From the NCBI GenBank assembly GCA_022486625.1, contig JAKVKH010000036.1, positions 1-39,268 of the forward strand: 39,268 nucleotides of DNA. Reading direction: 5' to 3'. The position numbers and the translations under genes are program-made. The notes under the pieces are model-generated. The model did not search any database and was not told the DNA's origin. It saw nothing but the letters and a program-made list of their open reading frames with translations. Shown piece by piece: positions 25,760-35,516 of the stretch. Position 1 is the first letter of the stretch; the number at the start of each line of letters is the position of its first letter. The stretch is from Butyrivibrio sp. Lineage in GTDB: Bacteria; Bacillota; Clostridia; Lachnospirales; Lachnospiraceae.

Positions 25760-26725
25760 TCAACCTGTTCCCGTCAGCAGCATCACAAGCGTGATGGTCA
25801 CAGGTGACAAAATGGTCGTTACAATGATTCCTTTTGAAAAAAGTTCATCCTTAAGTCCCAGTTCTCTTGACACAATCATCGGAAGATTACCTGCAGGTAC
25901 CGCAAGAAGGAGCGCCGTGACTTCCATCAGCATCTGATCTCTGATCAGCGGACGAAGCAGTAAAATGAGTAATACCGGCATAACAACCATTCTGAGTGCC
26001 GTAAACAGGTAGATCCGCAGATCCGTAAAAATGTTTCGAAGCGGCACCACTGCTACTGACGCTCCCAGTACCAGCATGGACAGAAGTGTAGTTGCATTTC
26101 CGGCATAACGCAGCGTATCTGAAATCACAGACGGAATCTCCGGATTCAGCAGATACACCATAATCGTAAGCACAGCAGAAACCGTTCCGATATTGACAAT
26201 CTTTTTTATAAAATCAGGCAAAGAATAATGAAATGCAGAAGCTTCTCTGCCTGATTTTTCCTGCTCAGCTCTTTTTCTGAGCACCATGATTCCACTCGTA
26301 TAAAAGAAAATATTATAAACAAGATTATTCATGGAAACATAGATCAGTGAATCATTTCCAAGAACTGCAAGTGCCAGCGGGATGCCGATAAATCCGACAT
26401 TTCCGTAAACCGTCATCATCTGATAGGCATAATGATCACTGCGCTCTGCCCGCAGCAGAAACGGAATCAACATGCCGATCAGATATGCTGCGCCGTAGCA
26501 GACAGTAAACAGTAGAATCCCCTGTACCACCTTACCGGCAGGTACCTTCCCTACAGCTGAAAATGCTGAACTTAAGAGAAGCGCCGGATTCGTCACATTA
26601 ACGATCAATGCGGAAATCTGCTGCACTGTCAGATCCCTGAGCTGTCCCTTTCTATATAGAACTACGCCAATCAGAATCAGCAGACATATGACAATCATCT
26701 GCTCAATTACGGTCAGAATACTCAT
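25760..26725 (-). CDS. AEC-family transporter
   Basis: A 321-residue membrane protein with about ten hydrophobic helices in two halves, as in the auxin efflux carrier (AEC) family of bacterial organic-acid and amino-acid-like carriers. Family features are NVTNPALLLSSAF in the first half, MTVYGNVGFIGIPLAL in the middle and VTALLLAVPAGNLPMI in the second half. The stop codon of tyrS is one base from its ATG, so it is read from the Tyr T-box transcript. That suggests regulation by uncharged tRNA-Tyr and a substrate tied to tyrosine supply or aromatic metabolism; this is inference. Confidence 0.85.
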   Translation of the reverse strand: MSILTVIEQMIVICLLILIGVVLYRKGQLRDLTVQQISALIVNVTNPALLLSSAFSAVGKVPAGKVVQGILLFTVCYGAAYLIGMLIPFLLRAERSDHYAYQMMTVYGNVGFIGIPLALAVLGNDSLIYVSMNNLVYNIFFYTSGIMVLRKRAEQEKSGREASAFHYSLPDFIKKIVNIGTVSAVLTIMVYLLNPEIPSVISDTLRYAGNATTLLSMLVLGASVAVVPLRNIFTDLRIYLFTALRMVVMPVLLILLLRPLIRDQMLMEVTALLLAVPAGNLPMIVSRELGLKDELFSKGIIVTTILSPVTITLVMLLTGTG

Positions 26726-26726
26726 C

Positions 26727-27950
26727 TTATGCTTTTACCTTTTTAAAGGATTTCTTTCCCTTTCTGACCATCACGCCATCGCCCTCAAATTCAGACTTAT
26801 CATAGCTTGCGGTAAAATCAGTCACCTTTTCATCACGAAGGGTTACACCGCCCTGCTGAACGGCTCTTCTTGCTTCACTTCTGGAAGGAACAAGACCTGC
26901 CGCAACAAGTACCTGCAGAATATCAATCTTTCCATCCTTGAAATCTTCCTCTTTCAGTGTAACTGTCGGTACATTGGCATCATCACCGCCGCCTGCAAAA
27001 AGTGCCTTTGCACCTGCCTGTGCTTTTTTGGCTTCCTCATCGCCATGAACCAGTGCCGTCAGTTCATAAGCAAGAATTTCCTTTGCTTCATTGATCCTGC
27101 CATCTTCCCACTTACTCATTTCATCGATCTGCTCAAGCGGCAGGAATGTCAGCATACGCAGGCACTTTTCCACATCAGCATCAGCAACATTTCTCCAATA
27201 CTGGTAGAATTCGAACGGGGAAGTCTTTTCCGGATCCAGCCATACAGCACCCTTCTGTGTCTTACCCATCTTCTTACCCTCGGAATTAAGAAGAAGTGTG
27301 ATGGTCATGGCATACGCATCCTTACCCAGCTTCTTGCGGATCAGCTCTGTGCCGCCCAGCATATTACTCCACTGGTCATCTCCGCCGAATTCCATATTGC
27401 AGCCGTATTTCTGGTATAACATCAGGAAATCATAGCTCTGCATCAGCATGTAATTGAATTCCAGAAAGCTCAGTCCTTTTTCCAGACGCTGCTTATAACA
27501 TTCTGCCGTCAGCATTTTGTTGACACTGAACTGTGAACCGATATCACGGATGAATTCAATGTAGTTCAGATCCATCAGCCAGTCTGCGTTATTGACCATC
27601 ATAGCCTTGCCATCAGAAAAATCAATGAATCTGCTCATCTGTTTCTTAAAACAGTCACAGTTATGCTGAATGGTTTCTTTTGTCATCATACTTCTCATAT
27701 CGCTGCGTCCGGACGGATCACCGATCATTGCGGTACCGCCGCCGATCAGTGCAATCGGTTTGTTCCCCGCCTGCTGCAGTCTCTTCATCAGGCAAAGTGC
27801 CATAAAATGTCCGACATGCAGAGAATCTGCCGTAGGGTCAAAGCCAATATAGAAAGTTGCCTTTCCGTTATTTACAAGATCCCTGATTTCTTCCTCATCT
27901 GTCAGCTGTGCAAGAAGTCCTCTTGCCTTAAGTTCATCAAATACTGTCAT
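26727..27950 (-). CDS. tyrS: Tyrosyl-tRNA synthetase
   Basis: A 407-residue class I synthetase that charges tRNA-Tyr. The HIGH motif is HVGHFM within [16 protein letters not shown]. The tyrosine-binding region reads [27 protein letters not shown], and the KMSKS motif is KMGKT. A C-terminal S4-like RNA-binding domain (about 340-400: [18 protein letters not shown]) completes the TyrRS form. The ribosome binding site is AAAGGAAAAGGA. A Tyr T-box leader of about 350 nt precedes the gene. Confidence 0.96.
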   Translation of the reverse strand: MTVFDELKARGLLAQLTDEEEIRDLVNNGKATFYIGFDPTADSLHVGHFMALCLMKRLQQAGNKPIALIGGGTAMIGDPSGRSDMRSMMTKETIQHNCDCFKKQMSRFIDFSDGKAMMVNNADWLMDLNYIEFIRDIGSQFSVNKMLTAECYKQRLEKGLSFLEFNYMLMQSYDFLMLYQKYGCNMEFGGDDQWSNMLGGTELIRKKLGKDAYAMTITLLLNSEGKKMGKTQKGAVWLDPEKTSPFEFYQYWRNVADADVEKCLRMLTFLPLEQIDEMSKWEDGRINEAKEILAYELTALVHGDEEAKKAQAGAKALFAGGGDDANVPTVTLKEEDFKDGKIDILQVLVAAGLVPSRSEARRAVQQGGVTLRDEKVTDFTASYDKSEFEGDGVMVRKGKKSFKKVKA

Positions 27951-28010
27951 TTTTCCTTTTCCTTTCTATGTTGTCTGTTCTTTCAGGGCATGCATCTGTT
28001 ACGATATACG

Positions 28011-28051
28011 CAAAAATCCCGCCCTGTGCATCTGTCTGCAAAGGACGGGAT
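28011..28051 (-). terminator. T-box terminator hairpin
   Basis: On the minus strand ATCCCGTCC (28043-28051) pairs with GGGCGGGAT (28016-28024), nine pairs with one G-T, and runs into a T-tract (28012-28016). It competes with the antiterminator in the tyrS leader. Confidence 0.88.
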
Positions 28052-28300
28052 AAAATATTTCATCTCGTGTTACCACCTTTATTCGTATATGATTCGCACC
28101 ATATACCTCTGTAAGTACAGCTCTGAAGCGATACTTATCTGCTGTAACGGGCACGCCCGGCGAAACCTACTGTACTGCACACGCAGCGTTTCAGTCTGCA
28201 GCTCACGGATGTATTCGGATCTGATCTCCCGCATGCGCCTCTCACCAACCGGCCGCTCTCTGTTACGATCCTTCAGATTCTACTTGTTCCGATCAAAGCA
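28011..28300 (-). promoter_or_regulatory. Tyrosine T-box riboswitch leader of tyrS
   Basis: The T-box sequence AAAGGTGGTAACACGAG is on the minus strand (28064-28080). Its AAAGG can pair with CCTTT (28040-28044) to form the antiterminator, excluding the terminator at 28011-28051. Upstream stem I material contains GAGAGCGGCCGGTTGGTGAGAG and a specifier region CCGAATACATCC. The codon TAC (28211-28213) is followed by A, the usual specifier context, and reads tyrosine. Uncharged tRNA-Tyr should bind the specifier and the T-box and allow readthrough into tyrS and the AEC transporter gene. Confidence 0.92.
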
Positions 28301-28314
28301 TTTAACATAAATGC

Positions 28315-28343
28315 ATTATAGAAAGAAGCTGCATTTTTGTCAA
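28315..28343 (-). promoter_or_regulatory. Consensus promoter of the Tyr T-box transcript
   Basis: TTGACA (28338-28343), a 17-nt spacer and TATAAT (28315-28320), all perfect sigma-A consensus. The -35 overlaps the TGA stop of folT (28340-28342). Confidence 0.9.
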
Positions 28344-28936
28344 CCGTTTTCGCGGGATCTGAACATCGGCCTGATAGAACGGTCTGCCGCTTTGAGTACG
28401 GCGTAGCAGATGATGGTATCAATCGGCAGCATGATCAGATTGGTCAGGATTCTTTCCGGCAGGATAACGAGAATCGCCTTCTGATAAAGCATGTTCAGCC
28501 AAAGTGTATTGCATCCGATATTGACCAGCAGCTTTACGAGAAACTGTGCCAGAAGCACTCTCCAGACAGTCACCGCTTTTTTATAGAGTACTGTACCATA
28601 GATCAGCCCGCCAAGAATGGCGCTGATGGTAAATCCGGGGAAAAAGGTTCCGTCCGGGCGCAGCATGAATTTAATAATATCCAGTGCCCCTCCGAAAATT
28701 CCTCCGATTGCCGGTCCGAACAGATAGGCAACCACCTGGTTCGGGATACCGGAAATTCCGATTTTGATGAAATCTCCGACTCTGATGGTCGCGACATAAT
28801 TCAGTATGATGCCAAATGCACACATCATACCACAGAAAATGACAACTCTCAGACTTTTGAATTCGTTCAGTGAACTTACCCAAAGGTTTGTGTGTAATGT
28901 CCCATTTTCTTCATCTGCGGTTGTAACTCTTGACAT
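28340..28936 (-). CDS. folT: Folate ECF transporter S component
   Basis: A 198-residue substrate-binding membrane subunit of an energy-coupling factor transporter. About six hydrophobic helices begin near SLRVVIFCGMMCAFGII. The phrases YLFGPAIGGIFGGALDIIKF and LRPDGTFFPGFTISAILGGLIYG match the ECF folate/FolT group. The start at 28936 follows AAGGAGGTG (28942-28950). A longer frame to 29002 is not used, since it would run through the riboswitch platform. The THF riboswitch upstream supports the folate assignment. It would partner with an EcfA/EcfT module not seen here. Confidence 0.92.
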   Translation of the reverse strand: MSRVTTADEENGTLHTNLWVSSLNEFKSLRVVIFCGMMCAFGIILNYVATIRVGDFIKIGISGIPNQVVAYLFGPAIGGIFGGALDIIKFMLRPDGTFFPGFTISAILGGLIYGTVLYKKAVTVWRVLLAQFLVKLLVNIGCNTLWLNMLYQKAILVILPERILTNLIMLPIDTIICYAVLKAADRSIRPMFRSRENG

Positions 28937-28941
28937 AAAAA

Positions 28942-28985
28942 CACCTCCTTTGCAGTAGTTCCCTTTACTACAGCATAAGGAGGTG
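28942..28985 (-). promoter_or_regulatory. Ribosome-binding-site sequestering hairpin of folT
   Basis: On the minus strand CACCTCCTT (28977-28985) pairs perfectly with AAGGAGGTG (28942-28950), the folT ribosome binding site. A nested stem GTAGT...ACTAC lies within. This is the expression platform of the THF aptamer and points to control of translation start. Confidence 0.85.
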
Positions 28986-29010
28986 CTCGTCAGCATCATC
29001 ATTATAATGT

Positions 29011-29117
29011 AGCAGCGGGATGCGAATCCGGTACCGCAAGTCCATTAAATGGATCTTTTCGTCCGACTGACAACTCCCTGTTCAGCCGGCACTTCACGCA
29101 CCGATTTCTACTCTGCT
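29011..29117 (-). promoter_or_regulatory. Tetrahydrofolate (THF) riboswitch aptamer
   Basis: The minus-strand RNA starts AGCAGAGUAG and contains GGUGCGUGAAGUGCCGG, the phrase AGGGAGUUGUCAGUCGGACG, and closes with UUCGCAUCCCGCUGCU. The AGAGUAG opening, GCGUxAAGUGCC core, GACGAAAAG segment and CGCAUCCCGCU closing match the THF riboswitch (folT motif) consensus, and the ends pair as P1. It lies about 75 nt before folT. Confidence 0.92.
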
Positions 29118-29177
29118 TCTTTAGTTTTTTCATACGGCAATATGCCGTACCCGAACTGCTTTTTCAGTTCTTTACAC

Positions 29178-29205
29178 ATTGTAACATCTGTCTGTCAGAT
29201 TGCAA
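29178..29205 (-). promoter_or_regulatory. Promoter candidate for the THF riboswitch-folT transcript
   Basis: On the minus strand TTGCAA (29200-29205), a 16-nt spacer and TACAAT (29178-29183). Between it and the aptamer are two short hairpins (GAACTG...CAGTTC and TACGGCA...TGCCGTA) of unknown use. Confidence 0.55.
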
Positions 29206-29220
29206 CAACAAATAACAGTT

Positions 29221-30705
29221 TCAGTGATTATATTTTTCAAACGCGCCTGCCGTGTCCAGAATATCCTGCAGAAGTTTTCTGACTGTATTGGCATTTTCCA
29301 GATTTCTGGCACTGATCTCCGCTGCCTGTTCAGAATTTGCAGTAGTCTCCTGACTGGTTGCCGAAAGCTGACTGATATTATCTACAAAAGTACGGTTTAC
29401 TTCTTCGAGCTTTGAAATCATACTGCTGATTTCACGGATACCATCAGACAATGTTGAAAAGCTCTTACTGATTTCATGGAAATCCTGACTCGTAGACTCA
29501 ATGAGTTCATTCTGCCGTTCCACAGACTCAAGGGAACTGCGTACCGTATCTGCAGCGTCATTTGCTTTTGCAGACAGATCATCAATAATCACCCGGATGT
29601 CTTCTGTGGAATTTCTGGTTTCCTCTGCAAGCGTCCGGATCTGTCCTGACACAACTGCAAAACCTTTGCCAGCCTCACCTGCTCTTGCACTTTCAATAGA
29701 GGCATTAAGCGACAGCAGATTGGTCTGTTTGGAAATACTGCTGATCGTTGCAATAATACCTTCCATTTCCTTCATTTTGTCCTGAAGCTGCTCCATGGTA
29801 CTCATCACAGTACCGTTGGTCTGATTGATGCTTTCCGACTGCTGCTTGAGCTCCGTAACCCGGGCAAGTGCACTATCCACAGTCTTCATAGACCCTTCTG
29901 CAACCTTCACGATTTCGTCTGACCTTTCCACAGTATCTGTAATCGCATTCTGCAGATTATTGGTCATGCTGGTCTGCTCCTGAATATTTTCAGCCGTATT
30001 TCTGGTTCCCGCAGTAATTTCCTCAACTGCAGAATTAACTGTCTGCGTGGAATCCTTCAGATCATTGACCAGTGTTCCTGCCTGACTGGTTCCCTTCTGC
30101 ACATGATCTGCAATCTGCATGACATCCTTCAGAATCTCCTTCTGCGCATTCTGCTCCTGACGGATGGACTCCATGGAAGCACGCTGGAATCTGTCGGCCA
30201 GATTGAACATCACATAGGTAATGATGGCGAATACAACTGCAAGCATCATTGCCGTATAATTTTCAAGAGAAAGCGTTTTACCAAGCATCATATCATATAT
30301 CAGTTTGATGATATTGATCAGTGCAGCCATCACCGTCTGCATCAGACAATATCTCTTGTCAAAATACAGAATCCCGATGATCATAATGGGAAATATATAG
30401 GTATTGGAATAAATCATATTCGCCGGCATCAGCACAATGGAATAGGCGATAAATACCATAATAAAAATGAAATATCGGCTGCTGTGCGCGAACTGACTTC
30501 TGGAATTAAGATAAATGCCACCACCCCAGGTAATCAGACAGGTCACAATATAGGCATAAATATAAGCTCCGTGACTGCTGATCAGCATTCCCGCCAGAAG
30601 AACCGCTGTCAGAACAATGACAATGGTCATCAGAATACGGTTTACCAACGCTGTCTGTACATCCTTTTCCCTGAACTTTGTGATGTCTGTACTTTTTTCT
30701 TCCAT
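29221..30705 (-). CDS. Methyl-accepting chemotaxis protein with multi-helix membrane sensor
   Basis: A 494-residue chemoreceptor. Residues about 25-185 hold about six hydrophobic helices with no large extracytoplasmic domain; no HAMP domain is evident. The signalling coiled coil (about 190-490) has the hairpin tip [32 protein letters not shown], which binds CheA/CheW. GGAGG eight nucleotides upstream supports the ATG at 30705; the alternative start at 30720 is a GTG within that site. No chemotaxis or flagellar genes are nearby, so the signal and output are unknown. Confidence 0.92.
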   Translation of the reverse strand: MEEKSTDITKFREKDVQTALVNRILMTIVIVLTAVLLAGMLISSHGAYIYAYIVTCLITWGGGIYLNSRSQFAHSSRYFIFIMVFIAYSIVLMPANMIYSNTYIFPIMIIGILYFDKRYCLMQTVMAALINIIKLIYDMMLGKTLSLENYTAMMLAVVFAIITYVMFNLADRFQRASMESIRQEQNAQKEILKDVMQIADHVQKGTSQAGTLVNDLKDSTQTVNSAVEEITAGTRNTAENIQEQTSMTNNLQNAITDTVERSDEIVKVAEGSMKTVDSALARVTELKQQSESINQTNGTVMSTMEQLQDKMKEMEGIIATISSISKQTNLLSLNASIESARAGEAGKGFAVVSGQIRTLAEETRNSTEDIRVIIDDLSAKANDAADTVRSSLESVERQNELIESTSQDFHEISKSFSTLSDGIREISSMISKLEEVNRTFVDNISQLSATSQETTANSEQAAEISARNLENANTVRKLLQDILDTAGAFEKYNH

Positions 30706-30744
30706 CCTGAATTCCTCCACTGTAACAAAGATGCATTTTTATTA

Positions 30745-30773
30745 ATTGTATTACAGACATCACAAATTATCAA
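30745..30773 (-). promoter_or_regulatory. Promoter candidate for the chemoreceptor gene
   Basis: On the minus strand TTGATA (30768-30773), a 17-nt spacer and TACAAT (30745-30750). A weak AT-rich hairpin in the same gap after eno is not a convincing terminator. Confidence 0.65.
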
Positions 30774-30827
30774 AGGAAATGATAAAAACATCATTTTGTT
30801 TCATTCGTCTGAAAAAAAGATGAGAAA

Positions 30828-32147
<1,320 letters not shown>

Positions 32148-32167
32148 TTATGTTCCTTACAGTTTTC

Positions 32168-32173
32168 ATTATA
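32168..32173 (-). promoter_or_regulatory. -10 element candidate for eno
   Basis: TATAAT on the minus strand; the -35 is weak. The rest of the divergent region 32118-32355 is AT-rich with no other recognised element. Confidence 0.45.
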
Positions 32174-32355
32174 CGATGAAATATAGTCTGTTCCGTACCA
32201 TAAGTTACGTTAAAAAAATATACAAATTTCGCGGTTCCTTTTTGTTCAGCTTATCAATTTATTTTTTACAGAAAAAATGGTACGATTTTTCACATGGGAA
32301 ACTAAAATTCGCAATACAGTTTCTTAAAAACCTAAATCAGCTTATGGGAGGTTCT

Positions 32356-33726
32356 ATGAAATCTTTATCAAAAAGCAAAATCTGTTTTTTTGCGATCGGT
32401 CAGTTTGGCTGGAGTCTTCTGTCCGGAATCATTTCGAACTGGATGGTCTACATCTATCAGCCAGATGCTGCAGGCTCTGCCTTCTTTATTCCGCAGACCA
32501 GAGTAGTTCTTGGAGTGTTCACCATCATCGGCGGCATTACTGCCTTCGGACGTATTTTTGATGCCATTACGGATCCATGGATCGCATCTCTGTCTGATCG
32601 GTGCAAATCCAAAAACGGAAGACGTATTCCGTTTCTGAAATGGGCATCCGTTCCGCTTGCCGCCAGTACAGTACTTGTCTTCTGCGCACCTGTCAACGGA
32701 ATATCCTGGATCAATACCGTATGGCTCCTGGTGTTCATTGCCTGCTATTACCTTGCAATCACAGCATACTGCACGCCTTATAATGCTCTGATCTCTGAGC
32801 TTGGGCATACACAGCAGGATCGTCTTGCCATTTCTACAGCGATTTCCTTTACTTTCATTGTCGGCACTGCAATTTCCATGCAGGCTGCAAGCGTATGGGG
32901 TATTTTCATAAATAACGGAATGGAACGAATGACTGCAATTCGTCTGACATTTGTAATCTTCGCCGTCATTGCACTGATCTGCCTTCTGGTTCCACCACTG
33001 ACCATAAGGGAAAAAGATTATGTTACTACAAAGCCTTCTGAAGCGGGCGCAGGTGCTTCTCTTGTGAAGACCTTCAAGAATCCTGATTTTCGTATATTTG
33101 TTGCTTCAGATATTCTCTACTTTGTTGCACTGACCATGTTCCAGACAGGGCTGACTTTTTTTGTGACTTCACTTCTGGGGCTGGATGAAAGCGTAGCCGG
33201 AACGCTGTTTGTTCTGATGACCGCACTTTCACTGCTGTTTTATATTCCAATCAATAAACTCGTCCCGAAATTCGGTAAGAAAAAGCTGGTACGTCTGGCA
33301 TTTCTGCTCTTTTCCATCGTTTATCTGTACACGGCATTTCTAGGTAAGAGCCTTCCGATTCCGTCTATGGTACAGGGGTATATTCTGGTGCTTCTGGCTT
33401 CCCTGCCAATGGCAATTTTCGGAATTCTGCCGCAGGCAATGGTTGCCGACGTGGCAGAGGCTGATGCAAAGACAACCGGTGAAAACCGTGAAGGAATGTT
33501 CTTTGCTGCACGTACTTTCGCATTCAAACTCGGTCAGAGTGCTTCCATGCTGATCTTCACTTCTCTTGCCACTATCGGCAGAGACCCGGTAACTAATGTT
33601 TCCGATGGCTCCGGTTATCGTATTGTCGCCATTACCGCATTTGTTCTGTGTGCCTGTGGCGGTGTAATCCTGAGATTCTTCAATGAGAAACGGATCAACA
33701 CCATTCTGGGCAGTAAAAACCAATAA
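32356..33726 (+). CDS. GPH-family (MFS_2) sugar:cation symporter
   Basis: A 456-residue, twelve-helix transporter of the glycoside-pentoside-hexuronide group. The first loop carries GRIFDAITDPWIASLSDRC and GRRIPFLKW, the family signature. A later loop has KKLVRLAFLLF and ADVAEADAKTTGENREGMF, another MFS_2 mark. GGGAGG four nucleotides before the ATG at 32356 sets the start; an in-frame extension to 32176 is low complexity and lacks a site. The sugar is unknown. The gene ends at a bidirectional terminator. Confidence 0.88.
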   Translation: MKSLSKSKICFFAIGQFGWSLLSGIISNWMVYIYQPDAAGSAFFIPQTRVVLGVFTIIGGITAFGRIFDAITDPWIASLSDRCKSKNGRRIPFLKWASVPLAASTVLVFCAPVNGISWINTVWLLVFIACYYLAITAYCTPYNALISELGHTQQDRLAISTAISFTFIVGTAISMQAASVWGIFINNGMERMTAIRLTFVIFAVIALICLLVPPLTIREKDYVTTKPSEAGAGASLVKTFKNPDFRIFVASDILYFVALTMFQTGLTFFVTSLLGLDESVAGTLFVLMTALSLLFYIPINKLVPKFGKKKLVRLAFLLFSIVYLYTAFLGKSLPIPSMVQGYILVLLASLPMAIFGILPQAMVADVAEADAKTTGENREGMFFAARTFAFKLGQSASMLIFTSLATIGRDPVTNVSDGSGYRIVAITAFVLCACGGVILRFFNEKRINTILGSKNQ

Positions 33727-33739
33727 ACAGACTTAAAAC

Positions 33740-33772
33740 AAAAATGAGCTTCCCAAAAGGAAGCTCATTTTT
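33740..33772. terminator. Bidirectional terminator between the sugar symporter and gpsA
   Basis: AAAAATGAGCTTCC-CAAAA-GGAAGCTCATTTTT forms a perfect 14-bp stem with a T-tract on both strands. It lies between convergent genes. Confidence 0.93.
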
Positions 33773-33799
33773 TATGAAAACGGATGAATACATCCGACC

Positions 33800-34813
33800 T
33801 CAATTCCAATCCTGATTATGTATTTCAATTTTCTTATCTCTCAGCATCAGATCTCCAACTGCATCTGCTGCAGATTTTCCATTAAAGAGTACCTCATTGA
33901 TCTGCTCTACAATCGGCATATCCACATCATACTTATGTGCCAGTACAAGTGCTGCCTTCGCAGAATAGACACCTTCTACGGTCATCCTGACCTCTTTCAT
34001 GGCCTCTTCCATACTGTAGCCCTGTCCAATCAGAATACCGGCACGCCTGTTTCTGGAATGCATGGATGCACAGGTTACAATCAGGTCTCCGATTCCACTA
34101 AGCCCGCAGAATGTTTCGAACTTGCCGCCCATGGCAACGCCAAGACGCGTAATTTCTGCGATTCCTCTGGTAATGAGTGCTGCCTTTGTATTATCACCAT
34201 AGCCAAGACCATCTGCAATCCCGGCGGCAAGTGCTACAACATTTTTCAGCGCAGCCCCGATTTCAATGCCTTTCATATCCGGACTGATATAGACTCTGAA
34301 TACCTCACACATAAATACATTCTGCAGGTACTCTGCTGTTTCACGTTTTTTCGCACCGACAACAATCGTCGTCGGCATACCTCTGCCAACCTCTTCCGCA
34401 TGTGACGGGCCGGACAGAACCGCGACTTCTGCTTCAGAAAGCACATCCAGAATTACATCAGACATTACCATCAATGTGTTTTCTTCAATTCCCTTTGCAC
34501 AGTTGACAATGATCTGACCCTTCTGCAGATAAGGCTTCATCATTTCCGCAGTACTGCGAATGTGGGCAGAAGGAACGACCAGAACAAGTATTTTCCGGTC
34601 TTTCATAACCTCCTGTATATCCGATGTGAATATTACACTTTTATCCAGAATTACACCCGGCAGTTTATCTTTGTTCTCGTGGTCATGGTTGAACTGCGCA
34701 GCTTTTTCCGGCGTTCTGCTCCATACCGTAACATCATGCCCATTTGAGGAAAGCAGATACGCAAGTGCAATACCCCAGCTTCCTGCTCCGATCACACCGA
34801 CTTTTTCCTTCAA
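33800..34813 (-). CDS. gpsA: Glycerol-3-phosphate dehydrogenase (NAD(P)+)
   Basis: A 337-residue enzyme reducing dihydroxyacetone phosphate to sn-glycerol-3-phosphate for phospholipid synthesis. The NAD-binding start GVIGAGSWGIALAYLLSSNGH, the active-site Lys in AALKNVVALAAGI and GLSGIGDLIVTC are visible. The length is normal. It follows plsY by 18 nt, so the pair makes and then acylates glycerol-3-phosphate, in one operon with der. Confidence 0.96.
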   Translation of the reverse strand: MKEKVGVIGAGSWGIALAYLLSSNGHDVTVWSRTPEKAAQFNHDHENKDKLPGVILDKSVIFTSDIQEVMKDRKILVLVVPSAHIRSTAEMMKPYLQKGQIIVNCAKGIEENTLMVMSDVILDVLSEAEVAVLSGPSHAEEVGRGMPTTIVVGAKKRETAEYLQNVFMCEVFRVYISPDMKGIEIGAALKNVVALAAGIADGLGYGDNTKAALITRGIAEITRLGVAMGGKFETFCGLSGIGDLIVTCASMHSRNRRAGILIGQGYSMEEAMKEVRMTVEGVYSAKAALVLAHKYDVDMPIVEQINEVLFNGKSAADAVGDLMLRDKKIEIHNQDWN

Positions 34814-34831
34814 TTCATGCCTCCGTGCTTT

Positions 34832-35482
34832 TCAGTTCGTGTTGTTCTTCTTGAATATATAAGTTTTTCTTTCCGTATGCTTTGCAAGCTTTACAATGTT
34901 AGCGCGGTGCTGCCAGAAGGCAAGCGCTGCCATAATGACTGCAATCAGATACATCTCAATCAGATGTCCCTGACTCATTCCGAATACACCATTCTGGCCT
35001 TCTATAACCAGTTCAATCAGAAATCCCACATAAATCATCAGTGAACCAAGCGAAACATAATGGGTGGTGAAAAAGGGAACCATGAACATAATCAGAAACA
35101 TCGGAATAAAGGACCAGTGAAACGCAATCAGAAGTCCGCTGGTAGTTGCAATTCCCTTTCCACCTTTAAAATTAAGATAGAACGGAAAATCGTGCCCGAT
35201 TACGGCACCAAGCGCTGTATAAATCTTCAACAGATAGATAATGTCCGAATGACTCTTTCCAAAAAGAAACGTGGTAAATAAAACTGCAAGAATGCATTTA
35301 ATCATATCTCCAAGCAGCACGATAATCCCTGCTTTCGGTCCAAGTACACGGAGTGTGTTGGTAGTACCGGCATTACCGCTTCCGTATTTTCTGATATCTA
35401 TACCTTTGATTTTTCCATAAATATATGCTGTCTGGAATAATCCGAATGCATATCCGATCAATATGCAGACAATCCTGATCAT
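34832..35482 (-). CDS. plsY: Acyl-phosphate:glycerol-3-phosphate acyltransferase PlsY
   Basis: A 216-residue integral membrane acyltransferase that makes lysophosphatidic acid. Motifs are YGSGNAGTTNTLRVLG, GHDFPFYLNFKGGKGIATTSG and five or so helices. AAGGGGAGA supports the ATG at 35482; the longer frame to 35545 would overlap der. It lies between der and gpsA, an arrangement common in Bacillota. Confidence 0.95.
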   Translation of the reverse strand: MIRIVCILIGYAFGLFQTAYIYGKIKGIDIRKYGSGNAGTTNTLRVLGPKAGIIVLLGDMIKCILAVLFTTFLFGKSHSDIIYLLKIYTALGAVIGHDFPFYLNFKGGKGIATTSGLLIAFHWSFIPMFLIMFMVPFFTTHYVSLGSLMIYVGFLIELVIEGQNGVFGMSQGHLIEMYLIAVIMAALAFWQHRANIVKLAKHTERKTYIFKKNNTN

Positions 35483-35516
35483 TTTAAGTCTCCCCTTTCG
35501 TACTTTATCGCACAGA

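Noticed and set aside
28937..29002. N-terminal extension of FolT through the riboswitch platform
   Set aside because: The perfect ribosome binding site at 28942-28950 and the pairing with it place the start at 28936.
32176..32355. 60-residue N-terminal extension of the sugar symporter
   Set aside because: Upstream start has no ribosome binding site; GGGAGG stands before the ATG at 32356, where the family fold begins.
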